Source: Pirellula staleyi DSM 6068 (GTDB lineage: Bacteria; Planctomycetota; Planctomycetia; Pirellulales; Pirellulaceae). From it: a DNA stretch of 64,000 bases. Below are positions 7,701 through 16,309 of the stretch, one piece after another. The DNA is taken from NCBI GenBank assembly GCA_945875845.1, contig CAMCMB010000002.1, forward strand, positions 62,001 through 126,000. The letters are read 5' to 3'. Each line of letters begins with the position of its first letter. Within the stretch, counting starts at the first letter, position 1. A model generated the notes under the pieces. The model did no database searches. It saw nothing but the letters and a program-made list of their open reading frames with translations, and was not told the origin of the DNA. The position numbers and the translations under genes are program-made.

Positions 7701-10486
7701 CATCTGAGCCCCATGTGATCGATCCGGTGGCTTTCGATTGGGATGCATCAGGCCGCTTGTGGGTTGTCGAAATGTCCGACTACCCACTTGGAATGGACGG
7801 TCAGGGAAAACCCGGCGGGAGGGTCCGGATCTTGGAAGACCGCGATGGAGACGGGCGATACGAACAAAGCACGCTCTTTGCGGATGGACTCAATTTCCCC
7901 AATGGTATTCTGACTTGGCGAGATGGAGTTCTCATCACTGCGGCTCCGCAAATCCTATTTCTTCGCGACACAGACGGAGACGGCAAAGCCGACACACGGG
8001 AAGTCTTGTTCGAAGGATTTAACGAGGGGAATCAACAACTGAGAATGAATGGCCTGCGTTGGGGGCTCGACAACTGGGTCTACTGCGCCAATGGAGGACA
8101 CCACGCCAATCATGGACTTGGCACGAAAGTTTCCTCCCTGCGCAATGGTCAATCCTATGAAATTGGAAGTCGAGATTTTCGAATTGAGCCCGATACGGGT
8201 GCGTTGGTCGTCGAGTCAGGGCCTTCGCAATACGGACGCAACCGAGACGCTTGGGGACATTGGTTTGGAACTCAGAATGCCAAGCCACTGTGGAACTATG
8301 TGATTGCGGATCGCTATTTGGCACGTAATCCTTTTGTCCCAGCACCGAATCCAATCCAGTTCGTATTGCCACCGAACAGTCCGGAGGTTTTTCCAGCTAG
8401 CCGACCTGAAAAACGCTTCCACAGTTTCAAAGAGGCTGGCCACTTTACATCCGCTTGTGGTGGCATGATCTATGGTGATCAACGATTGTTTGGAGAAGAC
8501 GGCAATCTGCATGCTTTTACGTGCGAACCCTTTCACAATCTCGTTCAGCACAACTTGGTTACCGATAGTGGAGTCAGCTTCACTTCGACTCGGCCGACAG
8601 GCGAAGGACGCTTTGATTTCTTTGCAAGTGAAGATCGTTGGTGCCGTCCCGTCATGGTGCGCACAGGTCCAGATGGAGCTCTTTGGGTTGCCGATATGTA
8701 TCGCTACATGATTGAGCATCCACAATGGTTGCCGCCCGAAGGCAAACAAGAACTGCTGCCCCATTACCGGCTCGGTGACGATCGAGGCAGAATCTATCGC
8801 GTCGTCCGCAGCGACACACAAACCAGCTCGCCATGGAACCTCACGTCGAGCAAAACAGAGTCGCTTGTCCGCGCGTTGGATACATCCAACGATTGGCAAC
8901 GCGACAAAGCCCAACAGTTGTTGGTCTGGGCGAAAGACAGCTCGGCCATACCATTGCTCGAAGAACTTGTGCGAACTTGCTCGCGGCCACAAACCCGCCT
9001 TCAAGCATTGGCAACATTGGATGGCATTGGCGGACTGTCATCGGCGATGATCGTAGCGGGGCTGCAGGACAAGCACCCGCGAGTCCGCGAAAATGCCATA
9101 CTGTTGGCCGAACGCCATCGGGATGGCGAAGTGGTATCCGCCGCAGTCAAGCTAGCGCGTGATCCTGATCCCAAAGTCTGTTTGCAACTTGCACTGACGC
9201 TAGGCGAATGGCCAGATGAACGTGCAGGAACCGCCTTGGTTGAACTTGCCCAACGATTCCAAGCGGAACCTTTCATCAAGTCCGCGATCATGAGTTCCGC
9301 GTTACCGCATGCCAAAGAATTTGCGGCAGGAATTGCCAAATCGGGACCGGTTGTACTGGCTGCATTCCGCGATCCAATCGTTCGCCAGTCTGTCGGGCGC
9401 AAAGATTACACTGTGATCCGCCTTCTATTGGCCGATGCTTTATCCACCCAAGACCCAGATCGCATCGTGAAACTAGATGAACTTCTTTATACGTTCCAGC
9501 AAGTCGGCACCGACATTGACGAACTTACCGCCGTGGATTTGCAAGATGGATTCTCGGCGCAGGGGAAGCAAGTGGACGAAATGATGGTGGCGATGGTTGA
9601 GGCATCCAAAAATGAACGATTGGAGTTAGCCACAAGAATTGAGTCAGCCCGATTATTATGCCGCACCAACAAGCATCGAGAATCTGGGATTAAGATCCTG
9701 TCGCAATGGCTCAATCCAATGATTGCACCCGAATCCCAGCATCGCGTTTTGCAAACGTTCGAGCAAAGTGGCCACGAAAGTGTACCAAGTGTTCTTGCGA
9801 CTGCTTGGCCAGAGCTTTCACCCGAATTTCGAATCAGCGCGATAAACGTTTGGCTGTCCAGAGCAGCCTGGACGAATGATTTGCTCAATCGAATTGAGAA
9901 CGGGCAAATCAACCGTGGTAGTCTTGATGTGTCCCAGAAGGACAGACTGATTCGGTATCCCAACGGCTCGATTGCCGAACGCGCAAAGCTTTTGCTTCAA
10001 GATGCCGGGATTTCTTCGCGTAAACAAATCGTGGATACTTATAGGGGCACACTTGAAGGGAAAGGGGACGCTTCGAGCGGCAACCTAGTGTATCTTCGCG
10101 CTTGTGCAAGTTGCCATCGCCGCGAGACGGCAGGCTATGAAGTGGGCCCCAACCTTGCGACGGTGGTGAACCACTCCAGCGAAAAACTACTCATCAACAT
10201 CTTAGACCCGAACGCGGATATTCAGCCTGGCTATCAAGCGTACAACGTTTTGCTGGAGAGCGATGAAGTACTTTCTGGACTGCTGACCGGAGAAACAGCC
10301 AACAGTATTACGCTCAAACAAGCCAACGGTACGACGCGAACCATTTCGCGACTTGAGATCGAAAAACTTCGCAACACCAACTTGTCCTTCATGCCTGAAG
10401 GTATGGAAGCCGTTCTTTCCCAAAAAGACGTTGCAGACCTGATCGCGTTTCTTCAAAGCCCCATTCCGGTAAATCTAGAACCATGA
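4712..10486 (+). CDS. Secreted fusion: neutral ceramidase-like, two LamG-like domains, PVC-type dehydrogenase, HEAT-like repeats, cytochrome c
   Basis: A 1924-residue protein with an N-terminal signal peptide (hydrophobic residues about 12-32, then TFATES). Residues about 45-480 resemble the neutral/alkaline ceramidase N-terminal fold (RAGAATVDITP, ATHTHSAP, NYSQHYFG, MSQGTSGDQMW). Two LamG-like jelly-rolls follow (about 500-735 and 770-965). From about 985 comes a PVC-type membrane-bound dehydrogenase propeller (IHVPPGFRVELVASEP, FDWDASGRLWVVEM, NGLRWGLDNWVYCANGG), then HEAT-like helices. The C-terminus is a c-type heme domain with CASCH near residue 1797. Each part is known in planctomycetes, and a single-chain combination is striking. 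It probably acts in the periplasm on complex glycans or lipids and passes electrons to its heme. It overlaps the next gene by 4 bp. The exact reaction is unknown. Confidence 0.9.
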   Translation: MYQNHLRTQTRAFCCLLTAFLAAIPFCFLQNTFATESEAGAPKSFRAGAATVDITPTSERSIVAGGFLEAQASKIQDRLFVRSIVLDDGSTTISLTVVDTCMMTQSLIDDAKQLASKQCGIAIDKMMVSATHTHSAPAAMACLGTRLDKAYAEWLPGKIAEAIVAAHTKLEPARIGWGSIDDWEHTHNRRWIRKPESKVVDPFGQATGLAHMHPGYQSKDVIGPSGPVDPELSILSVQSLDGRPLAVLANYSQHYFGAAAISSDYYGLFCKHIAQLLNEPGEGNGPFVCAMSQGTSGDQMWMDYGSPAKSRTIDSYAESVARYAEQVLDAMQYHDFAPLAMVEKNLALKYRVPDEARLAWATPIAARIENGLAKNVPEVYANEALILHERQSTQLKLQAIQIGDLTIATLPNEVYALTGLKLKGRSPSPSSFNIELANGAEGYIPPPEQHALGGYTTWPARTAGLEVAAESQIVSTLVDALEEATGKKQRTMNDEHGPYALAILQAKPTSYWRLNDADGFVARNAVSSGKPARLSPGFAWYLPGVGSGTGIGSHEELTASSFSGVDQINRAVHMAGGELTCDIEPVGSAFSFSFWFWLGERSGASDRMGTLCLGPASEKLVAKQSKDHFVQLELNGITSTEKWPADLWHFVTVVRDGGFSKLYVDGVTEPVVETRVSAIDLTKKIVFGSGLQGKLDEIAVFDHALVSTEITSLWHASGIEQQRELDAAQRKRHEENASAKSKAPDFPSNYRQAIAGLKPVVLESLAASPVGMTHSGAVTFQADSYAAFRSGRIAIPSEKLSDTYSVSLWFLNQLPNESRPVTAYLFSRGPDMDLKAPGDHIGIGGTYQSALTGKLMLFNGNARDQVGSGRTTIPPQTWNHFVAIRNKSHVRVFLNGEPTPELDADIEDTTRGSRELFLGARSDLFAPLEGQLAYFALFDRELTSDEAKLLHTASGQQVGTPKAPPIQHSNPASKPLSAEKSLAKIHVPPGFRVELVASEPHVIDPVAFDWDASGRLWVVEMSDYPLGMDGQGKPGGRVRILEDRDGDGRYEQSTLFADGLNFPNGILTWRDGVLITAAPQILFLRDTDGDGKADTREVLFEGFNEGNQQLRMNGLRWGLDNWVYCANGGHHANHGLGTKVSSLRNGQSYEIGSRDFRIEPDTGALVVESGPSQYGRNRDAWGHWFGTQNAKPLWNYVIADRYLARNPFVPAPNPIQFVLPPNSPEVFPASRPEKRFHSFKEAGHFTSACGGMIYGDQRLFGEDGNLHAFTCEPFHNLVQHNLVTDSGVSFTSTRPTGEGRFDFFASEDRWCRPVMVRTGPDGALWVADMYRYMIEHPQWLPPEGKQELLPHYRLGDDRGRIYRVVRSDTQTSSPWNLTSSKTESLVRALDTSNDWQRDKAQQLLVWAKDSSAIPLLEELVRTCSRPQTRLQALATLDGIGGLSSAMIVAGLQDKHPRVRENAILLAERHRDGEVVSAAVKLARDPDPKVCLQLALTLGEWPDERAGTALVELAQRFQAEPFIKSAIMSSALPHAKEFAAGIAKSGPVVLAAFRDPIVRQSVGRKDYTVIRLLLADALSTQDPDRIVKLDELLYTFQQVGTDIDELTAVDLQDGFSAQGKQVDEMMVAMVEASKNERLELATRIESARLLCRTNKHRESGIKILSQWLNPMIAPESQHRVLQTFEQSGHESVPSVLATAWPELSPEFRISAINVWLSRAAWTNDLLNRIENGQINRGSLDVSQKDRLIRYPNGSIAERAKLLLQDAGISSRKQIVDTYRGTLEGKGDASSGNLVYLRACASCHRRETAGYEVGPNLATVVNHSSEKLLINILDPNADIQPGYQAYNVLLESDEVLSGLLTGETANSITLKQANGTTRTISRLEIEKLRNTNLSFMPEGMEAVLSQKDVADLIAFLQSPIPVNLEP

Positions 10487-11478
10487 ACTTTCCTTTGAAA
10501 CGCAGCCTCTTCGCAATGGCTGCACTGTTGCTCGTTCCAATGTTAGCGCGCGCGAACGACGCGCCCAAGCCGATCCAAGTTTTTATCTTGGCAGGACAGT
10601 CGAACATGGAGGGGCACGGCTTTATTGCTGCCGATTCGAAACGCAATACAGGGAAGGGAAGTCTCGAATTCTTGGTAAAAGATTCAGCCACGTCGTCGCG
10701 ATTCAAGCATCTTGCGGACAGCAGCGGTAAATGGGTCGTGCGCGATGACGTTTGGATTTCGTACCTTGACCGAAAAGGCCCATTGACGGTGGGGTACGGC
10801 GCAAGGTCGGAGTTGATCGGTCCGGAGTTAGGTTTTGGAAACGTGATCGGAGATGCCTCGGAAGAGCCCGTTTTGCTCATCAAGTGTGCTTGGGGTGGTA
10901 AGAGCTTGGCGGTTGATTTCCGTCCCCCGAGCGCAGGTGTGGTCCCTTATTCGCTTGGCGAGAAGATGGATGCTGCCGTTGCGGAAAACCCAGCCATCGT
11001 CGGCAAGTATTACCGCGAGACTCTCTCGCTCACGAAAGCGGCACTGGCGAACCTCAAGGATTTGGTGCCAGGGTCGGAGGGTCGCAGCTATGTGCTCGCT
11101 GGCTTTGGTTGGCACCAAGGCTGGAATGATCGCATCAATGACAAGCACAATGCGGAGTACGAGAGCAATATGGCCCACTTCATTCGCGACATGCGCAAGG
11201 ACCTTGGAGTTGAAAAACTTCCGTTCGTCATCGCCGAGACAGGCATGAGCGGATTCGAAGAAAAACATCCGCGGGCTCTATCACTGATGAAGGCACAAGC
11301 GGCAGTCGCCGAGCATACTGAGTTCAAGGGCAACGTTGCTTTCGTCGGCACGCGAGCCTTTTGGCGTGCCCAAGATCAATCACCATCCGGACAAGCTTAT
11401 CACTGGAACACCAATGCTGAGACCTATTATCTCATCGGCCAAGCCATGGGGAAAGCGATGCTAGGCCAAAGGAATTGA
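10483..11478 (+). CDS. SASA/sialate O-acetylesterase-type carbohydrate esterase, secreted
   Basis: A 331-residue protein with a signal peptide (MNFPLKRSLFAMAALLLVPMLARA). The motif FILAGQSNMEGHG holds the SGNH-type catalytic serine, and FGWHQGWND provides the downstream block typical of carbohydrate esterase/DUF303 proteins. It likely removes acetyl groups from polysaccharides in the periplasm. Its ATG overlaps the stop of the giant fusion gene by 4 bp (ATGA), so the two are translationally coupled and probably cooperate on the same glycan substrate. Substrate is not identifiable from sequence. Confidence 0.88.
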   Translation: MNFPLKRSLFAMAALLLVPMLARANDAPKPIQVFILAGQSNMEGHGFIAADSKRNTGKGSLEFLVKDSATSSRFKHLADSSGKWVVRDDVWISYLDRKGPLTVGYGARSELIGPELGFGNVIGDASEEPVLLIKCAWGGKSLAVDFRPPSAGVVPYSLGEKMDAAVAENPAIVGKYYRETLSLTKAALANLKDLVPGSEGRSYVLAGFGWHQGWNDRINDKHNAEYESNMAHFIRDMRKDLGVEKLPFVIAETGMSGFEEKHPRALSLMKAQAAVAEHTEFKGNVAFVGTRAFWRAQDQSPSGQAYHWNTNAETYYLIGQAMGKAMLGQRN

Positions 11479-11494
11479 GTCAAGGCAGTGCTGA

Positions 11495-11519
11495 CTAAGC
11501 TAAGCTAAGCTAAGCTAAG
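11495..11519. repeat. Pentanucleotide tandem repeat (CTAAG)5
   Basis: Five exact CTAAG units. The stop codon of the minus-strand regulator gene (CTA at 11515-11517) lies inside the last unit, so slippage here could change the C-terminus or stop position. Confidence 0.85.
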
Positions 11520-12897
11520 TGACATTGCCAAATTTTTCGAGCATCCGGTAGAGGCTTCTGCGAGCGATTCCAAGCTCTCTTGCGGCTTTGGCTTTGTTGC
11601 CGTGATTGCGACGCAAAACTTCAGTAATGTGCATTTTGGAGATAGATTCCATCGGAATAGCATCCCCTATTCCCGCAACATGCGTGAGCTCCTGTTCAAC
11701 GCTTGGCTGGAGAAGTCCGTTGCGAAGTCCGTTGCGAAGTTCTGGAGGCAAATTGTGAAGCTCAATGGTGGAGCCCTCTGACAAAATCTTAGCCCGTTCC
11801 AGTGCATTGACGAGTTGCCGAATATTGCCAGGCCAGGTACTGGATTGAAAAAGTTCTTGAACACCTGGTCCAAGTTTCCACTGGTCACCCAACATATGTT
11901 TCACCAAGATAGGTATGTCATCGACACGCTCCCGGAGCGGTGGAATCAAAATGGAAAGAACGTTGACACGATAATAGAGGTCCTCACGAAATCGACCCTC
12001 TGCAACTTCTTTTGCCAAGTCGCGGTTGGTGGCTGCAATCAGTCGAACCTTGACCTTGCGTTCTTTGATGGATCCGATCCTCCTCATCGAGCCATCTTCT
12101 AAGACGCGCAGCAGTTTGGCTTGAAGCCCACCCGCTAATTCGCCGAACTCATCGATGAACACGGTTCCACCGTCCGCAACTTCGAATAGCCCAGGCTTGG
12201 AATCGACCGCCCCGGTAAAGGCACCTTTTTCATGCCCAAACAGCTCGCTTTCAAGCAGTGCCTCCGGCAGTGCGGCGCAATTGATCACGACCAACGGTCG
12301 ATGAGCAAGTGGGCTTTGAGCATGGATGGCGCGTGCGACCAATTCCTTGCCTGTTCCGCTTTCGCCGAGGATTAAAACCGGTTTGTCGCTGGCGGCGATA
12401 CGTTCGATGAGTCGCTTTACTTCTACGATTCCAGCGGAGTTTCCAACCAGCGGCTTGTTCGACTGACTTTGCGCTAGTTGTCGTTTGAGATGTTTGTTTT
12501 CACGCTCGAGGGATTGAGAATGCGACGCAAGTCGAATGAGAAGATCAAGGTCATCTAAACCAAAAGGCTTGGAAAGGTAGTCGATTGCGCCTCGCTTCAT
12601 CGCTTCCACAGCCGACGAAATGTTGCCACCACCGGTCAACATGATGACTTTGAGGTCCTCGTCTTCATCGCGCAGTCGTCCCAGCAAATCCAGCCCATTC
12701 ATACCAGGCATGTTTTGGTCGATGACGGCAATATGAAAATGCTGCTTGGATTGAACGGCTAGAGCCTGTTCTGCATTTGCGGCCGCGACGACGCGATAGC
12801 CCTGTCGTTGAAAGAAACGACATGCGGGCTCCAGAAAGTCCGGTTCGTCATCAACAATGAGCAAGTCTATTGGCTCGACAAGGGGTGTGGCGACCAT
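11515..12897 (-). CDS. NtrC-family sigma-54-dependent response regulator
   Basis: A 460-residue transcription activator. The receiver domain (residues 8-125) has the acidic pocket VDDEPD and phosphoacceptor Asp60 in [11 protein letters not shown]. The AAA+ domain (about 145-385) has Walker A GESGTGKE and the sigma-54 contact loop GAFTGA. The C-terminus is a Fis-type helix-turn-helix ([20 protein letters not shown]). It should open sigma-54 promoters when phosphorylated. It is divergent from the cbb3 oxidase operon, and a consensus sigma-54 promoter faces that operon at 13540-13556, which makes the operon its probable target. The cognate kinase is uncertain: the FixL-like kinase at 23941 is the best local candidate and the FHA-GAF kinase the alternative. 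Confidence 0.95.
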   Translation of the reverse strand: MVATPLVEPIDLLIVDDEPDFLEPACRFFQRQGYRVVAAANAEQALAVQSKQHFHIAVIDQNMPGMNGLDLLGRLRDEDEDLKVIMLTGGGNISSAVEAMKRGAIDYLSKPFGLDDLDLLIRLASHSQSLERENKHLKRQLAQSQSNKPLVGNSAGIVEVKRLIERIAASDKPVLILGESGTGKELVARAIHAQSPLAHRPLVVINCAALPEALLESELFGHEKGAFTGAVDSKPGLFEVADGGTVFIDEFGELAGGLQAKLLRVLEDGSMRRIGSIKERKVKVRLIAATNRDLAKEVAEGRFREDLYYRVNVLSILIPPLRERVDDIPILVKHMLGDQWKLGPGVQELFQSSTWPGNIRQLVNALERAKILSEGSTIELHNLPPELRNGLRNGLLQPSVEQELTHVAGIGDAIPMESISKMHITEVLRRNHGNKAKAARELGIARRSLYRMLEKFGNVT

Positions 12898-12998
12898 ATC
12901 TTAAAACTTCTTATCTTAAAACTTCTTAGCGTAGTGGCTTGTGCCGATGATGAAAAACCTTGTGCTCCATCCAGAGGAATAATTTGGGTTTGTCCACG

Positions 12999-13096
12999 GA
13001 AGAGCGAGGCTTCTGCCGAGCTTGCGGTGCACGAGTTCGGCAGGAGCCTCACCCCGCCCAAAAAAGGAAAGGATTGCGCAAAGTCGATGAAAACAG
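12999..13096 (-). repeat. Repeat family A, copy 2
   Basis: This copy has the same organisation as copy 1 at 1171, in reverse orientation: hairpin arms gcgaggcttctgccga and tcggcaggagcctcacc, then the lead-in read on the minus strand (ttttcatcgactttgcgcaa). Arms are slightly more diverged than in the other copies. It lies in the spacer between the NtrC-type gene and the cbb3 operon. Confidence 0.82.
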
Positions 13097-13192
13097 AATT
13101 CCATGGTTGCTTCGACGTTCCTGCCCAAAATCGAATGTGGAGGATGCATTGACTCCCCGTATGCAAACCTGATGCCGAATTATCCAATCAAT

Positions 13193-13292
13193 GGGAGTGC
13201 GAGGCTCCTGCCGAGCTTGCGGTGCATGGTTCGGCAGGAGCCACACCCTCCCAAGCAATGAATTGGTGAGGCAAAGCCGATGAAAACATGTT
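13193..13292 (-). repeat. Repeat family A, copy 3
   Basis: Hairpin arms gggagtgcgaggctcctgcc and ggcaggagccacaccctccc flank a loop nearly identical to copy 2 (cttgcggtgca). The lead-in aacatgttttcatcg, read on the minus strand, matches copy 1. It lies about 100 bp from copy 2 in the same orientation. Confidence 0.85.
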
Positions 13293-13390
13293 TGCATGGA
13301 TACCGTCGCGCTCCCAAAGTCGTCTATTTTCAATTCCCAGGCTTCCAAAAGCGTGCTATTATGGCACATTAGCATTAGGTTGGCACACGC

Positions 13391-13403
13391 CGCACACCGT
13401 GCG
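13391..13403. promoter_or_regulatory. Candidate upstream activator half-site pair
   Basis: The sequence CGCAC-acc-GTGCG is a 5-bp inverted repeat about 140 bp upstream of the sigma-54 promoter, a usual distance for an NtrC-type enhancer site. It is a single short palindrome, so this is only a candidate. Confidence 0.3.
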
Positions 13404-13539
13404 TATCGTTCCTGAAATTCGATTTCGAGGCATGCGACAATTTAGTTCTGTTTCTGGATTTGCCGACAGGGCGTTCCGTTCGCAGCTTTAGTCACCATCT
13501 GAATTCTGGGAAGTCCGAAACACAGCAGCGCTACGGCGA

Positions 13540-13556
13540 TTGGCACGTCTATTGCT
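13540..13556 (+). promoter_or_regulatory. Sigma-54 (-24/-12) promoter of the cbb3 oxidase operon
   Basis: The sequence tTGGCACGtctaTTGCT matches the sigma-54 consensus YTGGCACGNNNNTTGCW at every defined base. GG at 13542-13543 and GC at 13554-13555 are separated by exactly 10 bp. It reads toward ccoNO, about 85 bp before the chosen start codon, and a sigma-54 activator gene lies just upstream on the other strand. Predicted transcription begins near 13566. Confidence 0.85.
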
Positions 13557-13638
13557 TTACAACATTTCAGTAGCCCATCACGACGCGGGGATTGCAACAA
13601 TTTCCGGTCAGCTCCTACAACAATTAGACAGTTCCAAG

Positions 13639-16044
13639 ATGAGTGACGTATCCAGTGGCCGCACGCAGGTAAACGTAAGCCAACACGGAGACCTAGAAAA
13701 AACGCCACAGTCCGACCATTCATCGACAATGGAGACATTTAGTTACGACGACGGGATCGTTCGGATGTTTTTGACGGCAACCATCATTTGGGGGCTTGTT
13801 GCCACCGTGATTGGCTTGTTGGTTGCTTTTTTGCTCGTTATGCCGTCAATGGTATCCGTGTTGGATTTTCGGATTGGCTCGATGCTTAGCTTTGGTCGGC
13901 TGCGACCTCTTCATACCAACGCGGCCATCTTTGCGTTTGCTGGCAATGGCATTTTCGCGGCAATTTACTACAGCACCCAGCGCTTGTGCAAATGCCGCAT
14001 GTGGAGCGATCTGTTGGGAAGGCTTCATTTTTGGGGCTGGCAGGCCATCATTGTTGCGGCAGTCGTTACCTTGCCGCTCGGCATCACGCAAAGCAAAGAA
14101 TATGCAGAGTTAGAATGGCCGATCGATTTGGCGATTGCGGTGGTTTGGCTTGTATTCTTTGGCGGAAATTTTTTGATGACGCTTTGGCACCGGCGTGAAC
14201 GTCATATGTATGTTGCGTTGTGGTTTTACATTGCAACCATCGTCACGGTGACGATCCTGCATGTTTTCAACAATCTTGTCGTTCCTGTTGGCTGGTTCAA
14301 AAGCTATTCCATCTACGCTGGCGTCCAGGATGCGTTGATGCAGTGGTGGTACGGGCACAATGCCGTGGCGTTCTTTCTAACGACTCCCTTCCTTGGGCTC
14401 ATGTATTACTTTTTGCCAAAGGCGGCAGAGCGTCCGGTTTTTAGCTACAAGCTCAGCATAATCCACTTTTGGTCGTTGGTTTTCATTTACATTTGGGCGG
14501 GGCCGCACCACTTGCATTACACGGCGCTTCCCGAGTGGGCGAGTACGTTTGGCATGCTTTTCAGCGTGATGTTGTGGATGCCATCTTGGGGTGGAATGAT
14601 CAATGGTCTGCTAACTTTGCGCGGTGCTTGGAGCAAAGTGACTTCGGATCCGGTGCTCAAGTTTTTTGTGGTCGGTATTACTTTTTACGGTATGGCGACT
14701 TTCGAGGGACCGTTGTTATCGATTAAAAGCGTGAATGCTTTGTCGCATTACACGGACTGGACGATCGCACACGTTCATTCCGGTGCGTTGGGGTGGAACG
14801 GGTTCATGCTATTTGGAATGGCGTATTGGCTATTGCCTAGGTTGTATCAGACCAAACTTTGGAGCAAGTCGATGGCCGACTGGCATTTTTGGATCGCAAC
14901 CATTGGAATTCTGCTCTACATTGTCCCGATCTATGCTGCAGGCATTACGCAAGGATTGATGTGGCGCGGGATGGACGAACTCGGGCGTTTGCAATATCCA
15001 GACTTTATCGACACGGTGCAAGCGATTGTTCCGTTGTGGTGGGCAAGGATCTTAGGAGGGGGGCTCTACATTATTGGAGTCCTCCTGCTTTGCTTGAATG
15101 CGACCATGACTTGGCTCAACCGCCCCACTCGATACGAGATACCAGTCTATTCCGCTCCCAAACTTTCCCAAAACTACCGCGATGTGGCCATCCCGCGGAG
15201 CAAATTGGAAGGAATGCCTGTTTTAGAATCCGCAGCCACGCTCTCGCAATTCTCGGCCATGGACTGGCACCGACGCTGGGAGCGATTGCCGATTCGTTTT
15301 ACGTTGCTGACAACGCTGGCTGTTATCGTCGCCAGTTTGTTCGAGATCATTCCGACATTCCTGATTCGAAGCAATATCCCAACGATAGCGAGTGTCAAAC
15401 CGTACACGCCGCTTGAATTGGCCGGGCGAGACATCTATGTCAGTGAAGGATGCTACAACTGTCATTCGCAAATGATTCGTCCAATGATCGCCGAGACGCA
15501 ACGTTACGGCGAATACAGCAAGGCCGGGGAGTCAATCTATGACCGCCCATTCCAATGGGGATCGCGCCGCATTGGCCCGGATTTGGCCCGCGAAGGCGGC
15601 AAGCAAAGTAGCTCTTGGCACTGGACACACTTTGAGAACCCCAGCAAGTTCTCAGGTGGATCGGTGATGCCGAGCTACGTTCATTTGTTGGAAGAAAAAC
15701 TGCACTTTGGTGAGATTCAAAAGCGAGTAGAAGCCGCTCATTTTCTAGGTGCACCGTACGACCGAGAGCTGACGGAGGCCGAGTCGATGGCTCAACTGCA
15801 AGCGGCTGCAATCGCATCAGAAATCATTGCACAAGGTGGCCCAGTGTCATTTAGTGGGCATTTGATTAAGGACTCGACTGCAATCGCGTTGATAGCGTAC
15901 CTGCAACGCTTGGGCAAGGATTTGTATCGTGTTGAAACACCTCCCACCAAGGTGGAAGCACCTCCCACCCAGACCGCAGAACCCGAACCGCCGGTCGCAC
16001 AGCCAAACCCCGTAGCGGTGGCCCCTATTCCGCGCCCCGAATGA
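13639..16044 (+). CDS. ccoNO: cbb3-type cytochrome c oxidase, fused subunits I and II (CcoN-CcoO)
   Basis: An approximately 801-residue fusion forming the catalytic core of the high-affinity terminal oxidase. The CcoN half has about twelve membrane helices and the heme/CuB histidines in RLRPLHTNAAIF, WWYGHNAVAFF, GPHHLHYTALP and AHVHSGALGWNGF. A linker and one more membrane helix (about 585-605) lead to the CcoO half, with a c-heme site (EGCYNCHSQMIRPM). The C-terminal 40 residues are Pro-rich. An in-frame codon at 13540 lies within the sigma-54 promoter and cannot be the start; ATG 13639 is chosen, with ATG 13729 (METFSYDDG) possible. It is the first gene of a ten-gene operon. Confidence 0.95.
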   Translation: MSDVSSGRTQVNVSQHGDLEKTPQSDHSSTMETFSYDDGIVRMFLTATIIWGLVATVIGLLVAFLLVMPSMVSVLDFRIGSMLSFGRLRPLHTNAAIFAFAGNGIFAAIYYSTQRLCKCRMWSDLLGRLHFWGWQAIIVAAVVTLPLGITQSKEYAELEWPIDLAIAVVWLVFFGGNFLMTLWHRRERHMYVALWFYIATIVTVTILHVFNNLVVPVGWFKSYSIYAGVQDALMQWWYGHNAVAFFLTTPFLGLMYYFLPKAAERPVFSYKLSIIHFWSLVFIYIWAGPHHLHYTALPEWASTFGMLFSVMLWMPSWGGMINGLLTLRGAWSKVTSDPVLKFFVVGITFYGMATFEGPLLSIKSVNALSHYTDWTIAHVHSGALGWNGFMLFGMAYWLLPRLYQTKLWSKSMADWHFWIATIGILLYIVPIYAAGITQGLMWRGMDELGRLQYPDFIDTVQAIVPLWWARILGGGLYIIGVLLLCLNATMTWLNRPTRYEIPVYSAPKLSQNYRDVAIPRSKLEGMPVLESAATLSQFSAMDWHRRWERLPIRFTLLTTLAVIVASLFEIIPTFLIRSNIPTIASVKPYTPLELAGRDIYVSEGCYNCHSQMIRPMIAETQRYGEYSKAGESIYDRPFQWGSRRIGPDLAREGGKQSSSWHWTHFENPSKFSGGSVMPSYVHLLEEKLHFGEIQKRVEAAHFLGAPYDRELTEAESMAQLQAAAIASEIIAQGGPVSFSGHLIKDSTAIALIAYLQRLGKDLYRVETPPTKVEAPPTQTAEPEPPVAQPNPVAVAPIPRPE

Positions 16045-16066
16045 GGGCAAAAGAGAAAAACAACCC

Positions 16067-16309
16067 ATGTTAAAAGACGTTATTTGCAAACTTGACTATT
16101 CCAACTTCGAAGAGATTGCTTTGGTCCTATTCGGCCTTTGCTTTCTCGCGGTATGTTGGCAAGCATGGTGTCTCAAGAGCGACGCCTGTAGTCGCTTTGG
16201 GAGTATTCCTATCGACGATTTAGTTCCCGCCGTTGAAGCCGCGAGAAACATTCAATCCGCCACAACGGACAAGGTCAGGCAATCCGCGCAGAAAGAAGCT
16301 GGAGAATGA
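16067..16309 (+). CDS. ccoQ: CcoQ-like small cbb3 oxidase subunit
   Basis: An 80-residue protein with one membrane helix (residues about 15-33, ALVLFGLCFLAVCWQAW) and a polar cytoplasmic tail. Size, topology and position between ccoNO and ccoP match CcoQ, which stabilises the oxidase. Sequence similarity is low, as is usual for this subunit. The stop overlaps the next start by 4 bp. Confidence 0.75.
   Translation: MLKDVICKLDYSNFEEIALVLFGLCFLAVCWQAWCLKSDACSRFGSIPIDDLVPAVEAARNIQSATTDKVRQSAQKEAGE

Noticed and set aside
8216..9004. Antisense frame of 262 codons
   Set aside because: Shadow of the PVC dehydrogenase domain coding strand; no motif or start signal.
13540..13638. Longer N-terminus for CcoNO
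   Set aside because: The extra codons overlap the sigma-54 promoter and the predicted transcription start.
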